A stretch of DNA of 64,000 nucleotides from Novosphingobium silvae (GTDB lineage: Bacteria; Pseudomonadota; Alphaproteobacteria; Sphingomonadales; Sphingomonadaceae). Below, piece by piece: positions 1 through 8,821 of this stretch; the first letter of the stretch is position 1, and each line of letters starts with the position of its first letter. Position numbers and translations under genes: made by a program. A model generated the notes under the pieces. The model was not told the origin of the DNA, ran no database searches, and saw only the letters and a program-made list of their open reading frames with translations. The stretch covers positions 62,001 through 126,000 of the forward strand of contig NZ_WVTD01000008.1 of assembly GCF_009856825.1 (NCBI RefSeq), read 5' to 3'.

Positions 1-1021
1 GCGAGCCCGTGCCGGAGAGGCCGGTGCTTGAGAGGCCGGTGCTGGAGAGGCGCAGGTTGTTCTGCACATGGCGCACGCCGCTCACGTCATCGGCAAGGTC
101 TTCGGCGCGGCGCTTGGCCAGGCGGTTGTCGACCGTGCCTTCGAGAGTGACTTCGCCATCCTTCACCTGAACGCGCACGTGGCTGGCATCGAGGCGCGAA
201 TCGTGGGTGAGGACATCGTTCACGTCCTCGCGGATGCGTTCGTCCGAGCGGGTGTAGTCGGACGGGCCGCGCCCGCGATGGTCGGCCTCGCGGCGGCGGG
301 CGGCGTCCTCGTCACCGAACCAGCTGGCAACCTCGTCTCCTGCGCGCTGCAGGAAGCCGCGGCGTTCGCCATAGTCGCGCCAGGCGGAATCGTCGTCATG
401 ATCGCGCCCGCTCGACCAGCTTCCCGGGCCGTAGCTCGGACGGTAGCTGTTGCTGGGGCTCATGCCGCCGGAGAGGCCGGAACGTTCGTTGCGCGAGAAG
501 TCGCGGCCGCCGAACTCCTCGCTGGTGAAGTTGCCATAGCGGTTGCCGCCGCTGGCGTCGTAGTCGTGCGGGTGATAGTCGCTAGAATGCTCGCCCGAGA
601 AGCGATAGCCCCGGTCGGCAGCGCGCCCACGACCCTGGTGGGCGTCATAGCCGCCTTCGCTGCCACGGAAGCGTCCGCGCCCGTAGCCGCCGCTCTCACC
701 ATAGCTGGACCCGTAGCTGGAGCCTTGGCTCGCGCCATAGCTGCCACGATCGCGGTGGCTGCGCTCGCCCCCGCCCCAGCTTTCGCCGCGCTGGCGATCC
801 GAAGACTCGTCGCGCGGATCGCCTACATAGCGGCCTTCCAGCGAACGGCTCTGGCGGGAATAGTCGCTCCGCCCGCTGTCTTCGGTATCCCAGTCCGAGC
901 CTTGCTGCCGACCGGCATCTGCCTGCCACTGGTTGGCCTGCCGGGGCGAATCCCACGAGCTGTCGTCGCTGCGATACCCGCCAGCCTGGCGGCTGTGTGC
1001 ATTGGGGTCACGTCGGTTCAT
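1..1021 (-). CDS. BON-domain protein with long disordered N-terminus (C-terminus cut by window edge)
   Basis: The 340 visible residues begin at an ATG preceded by a good GGAG ribosome site, and the frame stays open to the window edge, so the C-terminus is missing. Residues 1 to about 215 are low complexity and rich in Ser, Gly, Tyr, Arg and Asp, with runs such as SYGSSYGESGGYGRG near 103-117. A charged linker (SWFGDEDAARRREADHRGR) leads into one BON domain at about 258-326, recognisable by the RIREDVNDVLTHD and VTLEGTVDNRLAKRRAEDL stretches. BON domains are usually found in envelope or stress proteins and are thought to bind membranes or phospholipid. No signal peptide is visible. The last visible residues repeat a 5-residue unit (SSTGL, SSTGL, SGTGS). 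The family assignment is firm; the function is not known. It is divergent from the diguanylate cyclase gene. Confidence 0.85.
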   Translation of the reverse strand, partial: MNRRDPNAHSRQAGGYRSDDSSWDSPRQANQWQADAGRQQGSDWDTEDSGRSDYSRQSRSLEGRYVGDPRDESSDRQRGESWGGGERSHRDRGSYGASQGSSYGSSYGESGGYGRGRFRGSEGGYDAHQGRGRAADRGYRFSGEHSSDYHPHDYDASGGNRYGNFTSEEFGGRDFSRNERSGLSGGMSPSNSYRPSYGPGSWSSGRDHDDDSAWRDYGERRGFLQRAGDEVASWFGDEDAARRREADHRGRGPSDYTRSDERIREDVNDVLTHDSRLDASHVRVQVKDGEVTLEGTVDNRLAKRRAEDLADDVSGVRHVQNNLRLSSTGLSSTGLSGTGS

Positions 1022-1262
1022 GGATGCTCTCCTTCGGTCTCTCTTGAATGGCGGACCGGCCGGCGCGAAACATCGCTCCGCGCCCTTTGCCGAAACGCTA
1101 CGACCATGAAACGCGCCGGGCCCGTGGTTCGATCCACTGTCCAACCCGCCCGCCATGGCATCCACCGCAACCGACGCCGGATTGCCGGCGCCACCCGAAA
1201 TGCACCTTTTGTTTAGGATAATACCGTAGGCATCCGCGCAAATGAGCGGGGTTCGGGAAATC

Positions 1263-2486
1263 ATGGCGGTAGACGCGCAGACAATGCTGCTGATGACGAA
1301 CGGCATCGCCCTCGTCGCGGCGGCCTTCCTGTTCATGGAGTGGCGCGCGCTGCGCGAGGCGTTCCTGCTCAGCTTCGCGCTGGGCTTCTCCTCGATCGTC
1401 ATCGGCTCCTCGCTTTCGACGATGCGGCAGGAAGGCTCGTTCGTCGTTGGGGTCTGGATCGCCAACTCGATGGTGCCGCTTGCGCACCTTGCCTTCCTGC
1501 ACGGAGCCGCCGCTTTCGCGGGCCGCCGGATTGCGCCTGCCTGGTTCCTCGTGCCGGTCGCCAGCTGCCTCGCCATGGGCCTTTCCCTGATGGACGAGGC
1601 AGGGACCCTGCGCGACCAGCTGATGTCGCTGTTCAACGCGGGTGCGGTGGCGGTGCTTTCGCTGAAGGCGGCGAGCGTCCTGCCACGCACCAGCGGAACC
1701 GGCGCATCGGAGACGCGCATGCTGGCGGGGACATTCCTGATCCACGGCAGTTTCTATACGGTGAAGACGCTGTGCGCCTTTGCGCCAGGAGCCTTCGTCG
1801 ATCTTTCCAGCTATGCCGGGACGATGATCGTCGTCTCGCTGTTCGAGGGCGCTCTGGTCGCCGTGGCGCTGGCCATGTCCATCGCGGCGGCATTGCGCCG
1901 GCGGCGCGAGGGCCATGTCATTCGCCTGGCCGAAAGCGACCCGCTGACCGGCCTCTACAACCGTCGGGGCTTCGAGAACCGCGTCCAGACCCTGGCCGAG
2001 GGCGGCACCCACGGGCGCGGCGCGCTGCTGCTGATCGACATCGACCACTTCAAGGCGGTGAACGACCGCTTCGGCCATCAGGAGGGCGACCGCCTGCTGG
2101 TCTCTCTCGCGGAGTATCTCCAACTGCGGTGCCCCGGCTCGGCTATAGTCGGACGGCTGGGAGGCGACGAGTTCGCCGTTCTCCTTCCCGGCTTCGACGA
2201 GGCTTCCGCTCTCGATCTCGCGCAGGCCCTGTGCCGGAGCTTCGGGGGCAACGAAACTTCGGGGAGGGACACACCGGGCACGCTCAGCATCGGCTGCGCC
2301 GCGGTGGAGTTCCCCGCGGCCGACCTTCCGGCCGCATACCTTCGCGCCGACCGCAACCTCTACGATGCCAAGAGCAAGGGCCGGGGTCGGGCCAGCATCG
2401 GGGCCAACCTTGGCCCCAGCCCCGTTCAGCCGCCCGTCTACGCGCCGTTCACGCCCCGCGCGCTTTCGCGGGTCGCCAACGGCTGA
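1263..2486 (+). CDS. Membrane diguanylate cyclase (GGDEF domain)
   Basis: This is a predicted 407-residue inner-membrane enzyme making cyclic di-GMP from two GTP. The N-terminal half (about residues 1-210) holds six or seven hydrophobic segments and probably acts as a membrane sensor; I do not recognise a named MASE-type domain. The GGDEF domain follows, with SDPLTGLYNRRGF, LLIDIDHFKAVND and an intact RLGGDEF active site. No RxxD inhibitory site is visible just before the GGDEF motif, so product inhibition may be absent. No EAL domain is attached. An in-frame ATG at 1242 would add seven residues (MSGVREI). I prefer 1263 because the family normally begins close to the first membrane segment, but neither start has a strong ribosome site. 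The stop is three bases from the end of the convergent small gene. Confidence 0.88.
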   Translation: MAVDAQTMLLMTNGIALVAAAFLFMEWRALREAFLLSFALGFSSIVIGSSLSTMRQEGSFVVGVWIANSMVPLAHLAFLHGAAAFAGRRIAPAWFLVPVASCLAMGLSLMDEAGTLRDQLMSLFNAGAVAVLSLKAASVLPRTSGTGASETRMLAGTFLIHGSFYTVKTLCAFAPGAFVDLSSYAGTMIVVSLFEGALVAVALAMSIAAALRRRREGHVIRLAESDPLTGLYNRRGFENRVQTLAEGGTHGRGALLLIDIDHFKAVNDRFGHQEGDRLLVSLAEYLQLRCPGSAIVGRLGGDEFAVLLPGFDEASALDLAQALCRSFGGNETSGRDTPGTLSIGCAAVEFPAADLPAAYLRADRNLYDAKSKGRGRASIGANLGPSPVQPPVYAPFTPRALSRVANG

Positions 2487-2489
2487 CGG

Positions 2490-2741
2490 TCAGGCGTCCG
2501 ACGCTTTCGCGCGCACATCCTCGGATGGCTCACCGGCCGCCTTCGGGGGCTCGGCTTCCTCGTTGCGCCAGCGGTCGGCCTCGGTCGCGGGCTGGCCCGT
2601 GACATTGCGCTGGTCGCGCGGTTCGTACTCGCCGCGACCTTCGCGCGCGTCTTCCTGTTCCCGCCACGACTTGCCCGGATCGCCGGCAGTGCCGGTAACC
2701 TTGCGCGAATCCTGGGGCTCGTATTCTCCGCCGCCCGGCAT
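2490..2741 (-). CDS. Small hydrophilic protein with an internal repeat
   Basis: This predicted 83-residue protein has no known domain that I can name. The chosen ATG is preceded by an AAGGAG ribosome site at good spacing; a longer frame upstream lacks comparable support. Two copies of a 13-residue element are visible, GEYEPQDSRKVTG near the start and GEYEPRDQRNVTG about 28 residues later, followed by WREQE and WRNEE. The rest is rich in Glu, Lys, Pro, Ala and Asp and looks unstructured, as in many small stress-related proteins of sphingomonads. It is convergent with the diguanylate cyclase gene and divergent from the hybrid kinase. Coding is supported by the ribosome site and the repeat, but the function is unknown. 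Confidence 0.6.
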   Translation of the reverse strand: MPGGGEYEPQDSRKVTGTAGDPGKSWREQEDAREGRGEYEPRDQRNVTGQPATEADRWRNEEAEPPKAAGEPSEDVRAKASDA

Positions 2742-2974
2742 GGCTTCCATCTCCTTCGTATGCGTCGCCCGCGAACGCGCGCCGCTCCACCCCTGCTCTA
2801 CGCATGCCGTGCCCGCCCGGTTTCCGTGGAAGGCCATGGCGTTGTTCCACGGCGACGAACGGTCTGCAATCGATCTGCACTTGACCCGGAACCCTTCGGC
2901 GGGCGATGTGTTCAGCCGTGCACAGGATGGCGCGGGGGCTGCGCGACGCGTGCGCAAAGGGATGCAGTGGGGCA

Positions 2975-5900
2975 ATGACGCGCAAGATTGAGGACGGCGC
3001 GGGGTTCATGGGGCTCGAAGGCGAGCTTTCCCGCCGCATCGCTGCGCATGACTGGGCTTCCACTCCGATCGGGCCGATCGAAGACTGGCCCGTCAGCCTG
3101 CGCAATACCGTGGGCATGATGCTTCCCTCGCCCGTGCCGCTGGTGCTGTTGTGGGGGCCCGAAGGGGTCATGCTCTACAACGACGCCTACGCCCGGTTCG
3201 CCGGTGCGCGCGATGGCCGCCTGCTCGGCTCCAACGTTCGCGACGGCTGGGACGAAGTCGCAGAGTTCAACGACAACGTGATGCGGGTGGGCCTTGCCGG
3301 CAAGACCCTGAGCTACCGCGACCACATGCTCACTCTCCACCGCGACGGCAGGCCCGAGCGGGTGTGGATGAACCTCGACTATTCCCCCGTTCCGGGCGAC
3401 GATGGCCAGCCCGCCGGCGTCCTCGCGATCGTGGTGGAAACCACCGAGGCGCATCTCGCCGCCGAGGCCCTGCAGGAGCGCGAGGCGCGGCTGCGCTTCC
3501 TGGACGACCTGAGCCGCATGGTCGCGGACTGCCGGGGCGCGGACCAGATCCTGGCGATCACCACTCGCCTCACCGCCCAGCACCTGGGCATCAGCAACTG
3601 CGCCTATGCCGACATGGACGCGGACGGCGAAGGCTTCACCATCCGCGGCAACTGGCACGCGCCGGGCTCTCCCTCTATCCTGGGGCACTACCAGCTTGCC
3701 GACTTCGGCGAGCGGGCCGTACGCGAGCTTTCCGCCGGTCGCCCGCTCATCATCAACGACAACCGCGCGGAACTCGCGCCGCACGAGGCACAGACTTTCC
3801 AGAACATCGGCCTTGCCGCAACGATCTGCATGCCGCTGGTGAAGCAGGGCCACCTGACCGCGCTGATGGCCATCCACGACAGCAAACCTCACGTCTGGAG
3901 CGCCTACGAACTCGGCGTCATCCAGGAGGTGACGGAGCGGTCCTGGGCGCACATCCAGCGCGTCGGCGCCGAGGGGCTTCTGCGCGAGCGGGAGGAGTAC
4001 AACCGCCAGATCCTCGACGGCGCGATCGACTACGGCATCGTCGCCACCGATCTCGACGGGCGCATCACACTCTGGAACACGGGCGCCGCCGCGATGCTGG
4101 GCTGGACGGAGCCCGAGATGCTGGGCCGGCCCATCGACGTCTTCTTCACGCCCGAGGACCGCGCGGTCGGCCGCCCCGCGGCCAAGCGGCGCGAGGCGCT
4201 GGAGACCGGGCGCGCCCACGATGCGCGCTGGCACCTTCGCAAATCGGGCGAGCGCTTCTGGGGCCTGAGCGAGATGAGCCCGCTGCACGACGGCGCGGGG
4301 GCGGTGATCGGCTTCGTCAAGCTCATGCGCGACCGCACTCACGAGCACGAGGCGCAGACCGCGCTCAGGCTCAGCGAGGACCAGCTGCGCCGCGCACAGG
4401 TGGCGGGCGGCGTGGGCCTGTTCTCCATCGACGTGCGGACCAATACCATCACCGGCACCGACGAGTTCTGCCGCATCTTCGGCGTGGAACAGGGCGGCGC
4501 GATGGAGCCCGAGATATTCGAGCGGCTCGTGGTGCCCGAAGACCGCGAGCTGATTTCCACCTCGGGACGCCGCCACGACGCCGCAGCCGTGCTCGACGTG
4601 GAATACCGCATCCACCGCGCCGACACGGGCGAACAGCGGGTGATCTCGCGCAAGGCCGATTTCGAGCTTGGGCCCGACGGCGCCCCGCTGCGCATGGTAG
4701 GCGTGGTGCAGGACATCACCGAGCGTCGCCGCACCCAGCTCGCGCTGGAAACCAGCGAGGCGCAGTTCAGCGCGCTCGCCCAGAACATGCCGACGCAGGT
4801 CTGGACGGCGCAGGCGGACGGGCGGCTCGACTGGTTCAACGACCGCGTCTACGCCTACTCGGGCGAGCCGCGCGGCAGTCTGGACGGCGATGGCTGGGCG
4901 CGGCTGATCCACCCTGACGAGCGCGAAACCGTGCTGGATCGCTGGGCTAGGGCGGTCGCGAGCGGCGAAATCTTCGATACCGAGATGCGCCTGCGCGATG
5001 CCAAAGGGGACTGGCGCTGGCATCTCACCCGCGCGCTGCCGCTGGCGGACGCGCGCGGCGCGATCACCGCCTGGGTCGGCACCAACACCGAGATCGAGGC
5101 ACAGAAACAGCTCGAGGCAGCTTACGCGCAGGACCGCGACCGGCTCTGGTCGATCAGCCGCGATCTCATGCTGGTCTGCGATTTCACCGGGCTCATCACC
5201 GCCGTCAATCCCTCCGCCGAGCGGCTGCTGGGCTGGCATGAGGGCGAGATGCTCGGCCGCCGAATCGCCACTTTCGTCCATCCAGACGACCGCGAAGCGA
5301 CCGCCTCGGAAGTGAGCAAGCTCTCCGCCGGAGAGCGCACCATCGCTTTCGAGAACCGTTACCGCGCGAAGGACGGCGACTATCGGCTCATCGCCTGGAC
5401 CGCGGTGCCGGACGGGCGCCGCATCCATGCCGTGGGCCGCGACATCACGGACCAGCGCGCCATCGAGGAAGCGCTGCGCCAAAGCCAGAAGATGGAGGCG
5501 GTGGGCCAGCTGACCGGCGGCATCGCGCACGACTTCAACAACCTGCTCCAGGGTATCACCGGCAGCCTCGACATCATGCACCGCCGCCTGGCGAACGGGC
5601 GCACGCAGGACCTCGACCGCTGGCTGGCAGGCGCACGTACCTCGGCCGAACGCGCGGCGGCGCTGACGCACCGGCTTCTCGCCTTTTCGCGCCGCCAGCC
5701 GCTCGATCCTCGCCCGGTCCAGACGAACCCCCTTATCGCCTCGATGGAGGACATGCTCCGCCGCACCCTGGGGGAGAACATCGAACTCGATTTCGTCCTC
5801 GCCAACGGCCTGTGGCAGACCCGCTGCGATCCCAACCAGCTTGAAAGCGCGATCCTCAACCTCGTCATCAACGCGCGCGACGCGATGCCTTCTGGCGGCC

Positions 5901-6619
5901 GCCTGACGATCGAGACCTGCAATGCCCACCTTGAAGGCCACGATGCGGGCCTCCAGCGCGACGTGACGCCCGGGCAGTACATCTGCCTCTCCATCACCGA
6001 CACCGGCGTTGGCATGGACCGGGAAACGGCCGCCCGCGCGTTCGAGCCGTTCTTCACCACCAAGCCGATCGGCCAGGGCACGGGTCTTGGCCTTTCGATG
6101 ATCTACGGCTTCGCGCGCCAGTCGGAAGGCTACACGCGCATCCAGTCCGAGGAAGGCGAAGGCACCACGATCAAGCTCTATCTTCCCCGCCACCACGGCG
6201 CGGAGCGGGTGGAGGAGGAGAACGTGGTGCAGGAAACCCCGCCTGCCGCGCGCGATGGCGAAGTGGTGCTGGTGGTGGAGGATGAACCGGTCGTGCGCGG
6301 CCTCATCCTCGAAGTGCTGGACGAACTGGGATATACCGCGATCGAGGCGGCGGACGGGCCCTCGGGCCTCTCCGTGCTGCAATCGGAACGGCACATCGAC
6401 CTGCTCGTCACCGACATCGGCCTGCCCGGGCTGAACGGCCGGCAGGTAGCCGAGGCCGCACGCGCCCTGCGCCCGGACCTCAAGGTGCTGTTCATGACCG
6501 GCTATGCCGAAAGCGCCGCCATGGCATCGGGCTTCCTGGAACCGGGAATGGCGATGGTGACGAAGCCTTTCGCCATGGACGTGCTGGCAAGTCGCATCCG
6601 CGAGATCATCGGCGGCTGA
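2975..6619 (+). CDS. Multi-PAS/GAF hybrid histidine kinase with C-terminal receiver
   Basis: This predicted 1214-residue soluble kinase has no transmembrane segment. Reading in order: a PAS_4-like domain (about 20-150, with the WASTPIGPIEDWP opening typical of this class), a GAF domain (about 175-320), several PAS/PAC units (about 330-845), a HisKA domain, an HATPase domain and a receiver. The phospho-accepting histidine is H852 in IAHDFNNLLQG. ATP-lid motifs DTGVGMD and GTGLGLSM are present. The receiver has D1147 in LLVTDIGLPG and K1197 in VTKPF. The ATG at 2975 is preceded by a GGGG run; a longer frame from 2906 would add 23 unlikely residues. The next gene is a lone receiver that probably shares the phosphorelay. 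PAS and GAF sensing suggests cytosolic redox, light or ligand input, but no cofactor can be read from the sequence. Confidence 0.9.
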   Translation: MTRKIEDGAGFMGLEGELSRRIAAHDWASTPIGPIEDWPVSLRNTVGMMLPSPVPLVLLWGPEGVMLYNDAYARFAGARDGRLLGSNVRDGWDEVAEFNDNVMRVGLAGKTLSYRDHMLTLHRDGRPERVWMNLDYSPVPGDDGQPAGVLAIVVETTEAHLAAEALQEREARLRFLDDLSRMVADCRGADQILAITTRLTAQHLGISNCAYADMDADGEGFTIRGNWHAPGSPSILGHYQLADFGERAVRELSAGRPLIINDNRAELAPHEAQTFQNIGLAATICMPLVKQGHLTALMAIHDSKPHVWSAYELGVIQEVTERSWAHIQRVGAEGLLREREEYNRQILDGAIDYGIVATDLDGRITLWNTGAAAMLGWTEPEMLGRPIDVFFTPEDRAVGRPAAKRREALETGRAHDARWHLRKSGERFWGLSEMSPLHDGAGAVIGFVKLMRDRTHEHEAQTALRLSEDQLRRAQVAGGVGLFSIDVRTNTITGTDEFCRIFGVEQGGAMEPEIFERLVVPEDRELISTSGRRHDAAAVLDVEYRIHRADTGEQRVISRKADFELGPDGAPLRMVGVVQDITERRRTQLALETSEAQFSALAQNMPTQVWTAQADGRLDWFNDRVYAYSGEPRGSLDGDGWARLIHPDERETVLDRWARAVASGEIFDTEMRLRDAKGDWRWHLTRALPLADARGAITAWVGTNTEIEAQKQLEAAYAQDRDRLWSISRDLMLVCDFTGLITAVNPSAERLLGWHEGEMLGRRIATFVHPDDREATASEVSKLSAGERTIAFENRYRAKDGDYRLIAWTAVPDGRRIHAVGRDITDQRAIEEALRQSQKMEAVGQLTGGIAHDFNNLLQGITGSLDIMHRRLANGRTQDLDRWLAGARTSAERAAALTHRLLAFSRRQPLDPRPVQTNPLIASMEDMLRRTLGENIELDFVLANGLWQTRCDPNQLESAILNLVINARDAMPSGGRLTIETCNAHLEGHDAGLQRDVTPGQYICLSITDTGVGMDRETAARAFEPFFTTKPIGQGTGLGLSMIYGFARQSEGYTRIQSEEGEGTTIKLYLPRHHGAERVEEENVVQETPPAARDGEVVLVVEDEPVVRGLILEVLDELGYTAIEAADGPSGLSVLQSERHIDLLVTDIGLPGLNGRQVAEAARALRPDLKVLFMTGYAESAAMASGFLEPGMAMVTKPFAMDVLASRIREIIGG

Positions 6620-6698
6620 ATGGCCTTGCCCCTGCGCCTTCGCTTTGCCAATAAGCCCCCACGGCATCGCACTGCCGCGCGCGCACGAGGCCTATCGA

Positions 6699-7082
6699 AT
6701 GTCTGACCAACCAGCTGATCTCAACGGCCTTCGTGTCCTCGTGGTGGAGGACGAGTTCCTAGTCTCGATGCTGCTGGAGGAAATGCTGGCGGACCTCGGC
6801 TGCTCGGTGGTGGGCCCTTACGCCACTCTCCCGGCCGCGCTGGAGGGTGCAAGCACCGCCTCCTACGACGTCGCCGTGATCGATCTCAACCTTGGCGGCG
6901 AGAAGGCGGACCCGGTCATCGCCGAAGTTGCCGGCCGCTCCATCCCCCACGCCATCGCCAGCGGCGGCTACGATGCTGCCAGCGGCCACAAGCCCACGGT
7001 GCTGCTGGACAAGCCCTATAGCTCGGCCCAGCTCGAACAGGCGATGCGCACCTTGCGGGCCGCTCTCGACCAGAAGGTCTGA
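6699..7082 (+). CDS. Single-domain response regulator
   Basis: This 127-residue protein is a stand-alone receiver domain. The acidic pocket is visible in VLVVEDEFLVSML, the phospho-acceptor is D62 in VIDLNLGG, and the conserved lysine is K105 in LLDKPYSSAQLE. No output domain follows, so it acts by protein contact, as a phosphate sink or as a relay intermediate. It lies 79 bases after the multi-PAS hybrid kinase on the same strand and is probably its partner. The chosen ATG follows a GAGG element; a longer frame from 6645 would add 18 residues that do not look like receiver sequence. Confidence 0.88.
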   Translation: MSDQPADLNGLRVLVVEDEFLVSMLLEEMLADLGCSVVGPYATLPAALEGASTASYDVAVIDLNLGGEKADPVIAEVAGRSIPHAIASGGYDAASGHKPTVLLDKPYSSAQLEQAMRTLRAALDQKV

Positions 7083-7096
7083 GGCTTTCGGCGCAC

Positions 7097-7924
7097 TCAG
7101 GCCGCGTTGACCAGCACGAAGGGTATCGTCACATAGCCGCGCACGGCGGTGGCGATGCCCCCGTTCATCGTCGGCGACCAGCGCCAGCGGCGCACCGCCT
7201 GCAGCGCCGCACGGTCTAGCCGCTGGCTGCCGCTGCTCGCGGCGACCTTGATGTCGCTCACCCTGCCGTCCGTACCCACCAGCACGAGCAGCTTGACCGT
7301 CCCCTGCTCGCGCGCGCGACGGGCGTCGGTGGGGTAGGCGGGCGGCTTGGCGAACAGCACCTTGCTGGACAGGTCGCCGCCGTCCTGGGTGGTGGCTGCC
7401 GGCGGGGAGACGGCCGGCGCTGCGGCGGAAGCGGTGCCCTGGCTGGGCGCGCTGGGCGGAGGAGCTGCGGGCGGCGGCGCATCGACAGCCACTTGCACCG
7501 GACCTTGCGAAGGCACCTCGATCATCGGTCGGGGAACCACGGTGGGCGAGGGAGCGGCGGGCTGCGTTTCCAGCCGCGTCGGTTCGGGCGGAGGAGGAGG
7601 CGGGGTCACGTCAAGCTCGCTCACCTCGATCGTCGTCAGGCGCGAACGCTCCTTGTGCTTGGCGACGATGTTGAGTGTCGCCATCGCAGCCACGATACCC
7701 AGGATCGCGCCCGCGGAGGCGATAAGCGCCACCGGCCGCGCCCCGCCGGACGCACGGTAACACCCGCGCTCGTGGAAATGGGATGTGGCAGCGACAGGCT
7801 CGGACAAGGTCCGGGCAAGGATGGCACCTTCACGGTCCGCCGGGTGCCCTGAAGCGGCGCCGGCAGCGCCTGCGGCAGGAACGCCGGTCCAGTCATCCGC
7901 AGTGGAAGCCGCGAGTGTCGCCAA
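7097..7924 (-). CDS. tonB: TonB energy-transducing protein
   Basis: The predicted 275-residue protein transmits inner-membrane energy to TonB-dependent outer-membrane receptors. It has one membrane anchor (ALIASAGAILGIVAAMATL, about residues 65-85), then a Pro-rich periplasmic spacer (VTPPPPPPEPTR and further Pro/Ala stretches), then a TonB C-terminal domain with PPAYPTDARRAREQGTVKL, DGRVSDIKVAASSG and ALQAVRRWRWSP. About 60 residues precede the anchor, longer than in many TonB proteins. The proposed start is TTG, seven bases after AGGAG; a GTG seven codons upstream gives a longer alternative without that spacing. A Fur-like palindrome lies 25 bases upstream, between this gene and the divergent PepSY gene, so iron control is likely. 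The three TonB-dependent receptors of the window are candidate clients. Confidence 0.88.
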   Translation of the reverse strand: MATLAASTADDWTGVPAAGAAGAASGHPADREGAILARTLSEPVAATSHFHERGCYRASGGARPVALIASAGAILGIVAAMATLNIVAKHKERSRLTTIEVSELDVTPPPPPPEPTRLETQPAAPSPTVVPRPMIEVPSQGPVQVAVDAPPPAAPPPSAPSQGTASAAAPAVSPPAATTQDGGDLSSKVLFAKPPAYPTDARRAREQGTVKLLVLVGTDGRVSDIKVAASSGSQRLDRAALQAVRRWRWSPTMNGGIATAVRGYVTIPFVLVNAA

Positions 7925-7948
7925 TTGTAATCTCCTGCCAACCACTAT

Positions 7949-7963
7949 TGCGAGTGATTTGCA
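7949..7963. promoter_or_regulatory. Fur-like box between tonB and the PepSY operon
   Basis: The sequence TGCGAGTGATTTGCA is an imperfect palindrome of the type bound by iron-responsive regulators of alphaproteobacteria (compare TGCGAATGATTCGCA-like boxes). It sits 25 bases before tonB and 95 bases before the divergent PepSY gene, so one bound repressor could control both. The regulator is inferred, not shown. Confidence 0.5.
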
Positions 7964-8057
7964 TATACACTAAGCACCGGCTCGTCCAGAGGGCAGGCGG
8001 CTTCGGCTCGCCACGCACGGATACCCCCCGCGCCGCCCTCCCCCGGTTCAGCGAAGG

Positions 8058-8807
8058 ATGCGATACTTGGAAGCCGCCGATGCTCTTGCCGACACCGCCT
8101 CGCGTGGCTCGCACGACCGTCGCCCCGCCGGAGACGGCGGGCACGGCGCGCCGCAGCCTGCGCGCACCCGCCCGGCGGCACCGCCGAAGCGCAAGAACAA
8201 GAAGGCCCGGGCCATCTGGCTCAAGCAGCTGCACACCTGGCACTGGGTGAGCGCGGCGATCTCGCTGGCGGCCATGTTCCTGTTCTCCGTGACGGGCATC
8301 ACGCTCAACCACGCGGCATCGATCGCGGCCGAACCGGTCGTGACCAGGAGCGAGGGGCGGCTCCCGGCCGATCTTCTCGCCGCCCTGCCCGCTCCCGGCG
8401 ACGCCACGGTTCCTCTTCCGGCCGAGGTCGCCAGCGCCGTCGCGAAGGCCGTTCCACTCGACCCGGCGGGGCGGGCGGCGGACTGGACGGGCGATGATGA
8501 GGTCTATGTCGCGATGCCGGGACCGGGCCGCGACGCCTGGGTCAGCATCGACCGCGCGACAGGTGCGGTCTCGGCCGAGGTGACCGATCGCGGCTGGATT
8601 TCCTACCTCAACGATCTGCACAAGGGGCGGAACACCGGCGACGCGTGGTTCTGGTTCATCGACCTGTTCGCGGTAGCCTGCGTGGTCTTTACGCTGACCG
8701 GCCTGCTGCTGCTTCAGCTCCACGCGAAGCACCGGCCGATGACATGGCCGCTGGTGCTGCTCAGCCTCATCGCGCCGGTGCTGCTGGCGATCCTTTTCAT
8801 CCACTGA
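8058..8807 (+). CDS. PepSY-associated transmembrane protein
   Basis: This predicted 249-residue membrane protein begins a same-strand run with DUF2271, DUF4198 and apbE. A basic, Pro-rich cytosolic N-terminus leads to a first membrane segment (WVSAAISLAAMFLFSVTGITL, preceded by the typical LKQLHTWHW), then a periplasmic PepSY-like region, then two C-terminal membrane segments ending near LLAILFIH. The histidines in LKQLHTWHW and ISYLNDLHKG occupy the places where this family is thought to hold heme or contact flavin. Related proteins are proposed to move electrons across the inner membrane, often as ferric or flavin reductases. The ATG is preceded closely by GCGAAGG, so spacing is poor and the true start may be slightly different. 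A Fur-like box lies upstream. Confidence 0.8.
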   Translation: MRYLEAADALADTASRGSHDRRPAGDGGHGAPQPARTRPAAPPKRKNKKARAIWLKQLHTWHWVSAAISLAAMFLFSVTGITLNHAASIAAEPVVTRSEGRLPADLLAALPAPGDATVPLPAEVASAVAKAVPLDPAGRAADWTGDDEVYVAMPGPGRDAWVSIDRATGAVSAEVTDRGWISYLNDLHKGRNTGDAWFWFIDLFAVACVVFTLTGLLLLQLHAKHRPMTWPLVLLSLIAPVLLAILFIH

Positions 8808-8821
8808 CGAGAAAGCCCGTG

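Noticed and set aside
1060..1140. General-stress (EcfG-type GGAAC/CGTT) promoter for the BON gene
   Set aside because: The best pair has 13 bases between the boxes, shorter than the 16-17 expected, and the -35 box has only GAAC.
2912..6667. A 1251-codon open frame on the minus strand opposite the multi-PAS kinase
   Set aside because: The plus strand shows complete PAS, HisKA, HATPase and receiver motifs; the minus translation has no domain and has the composition of an antisense frame.
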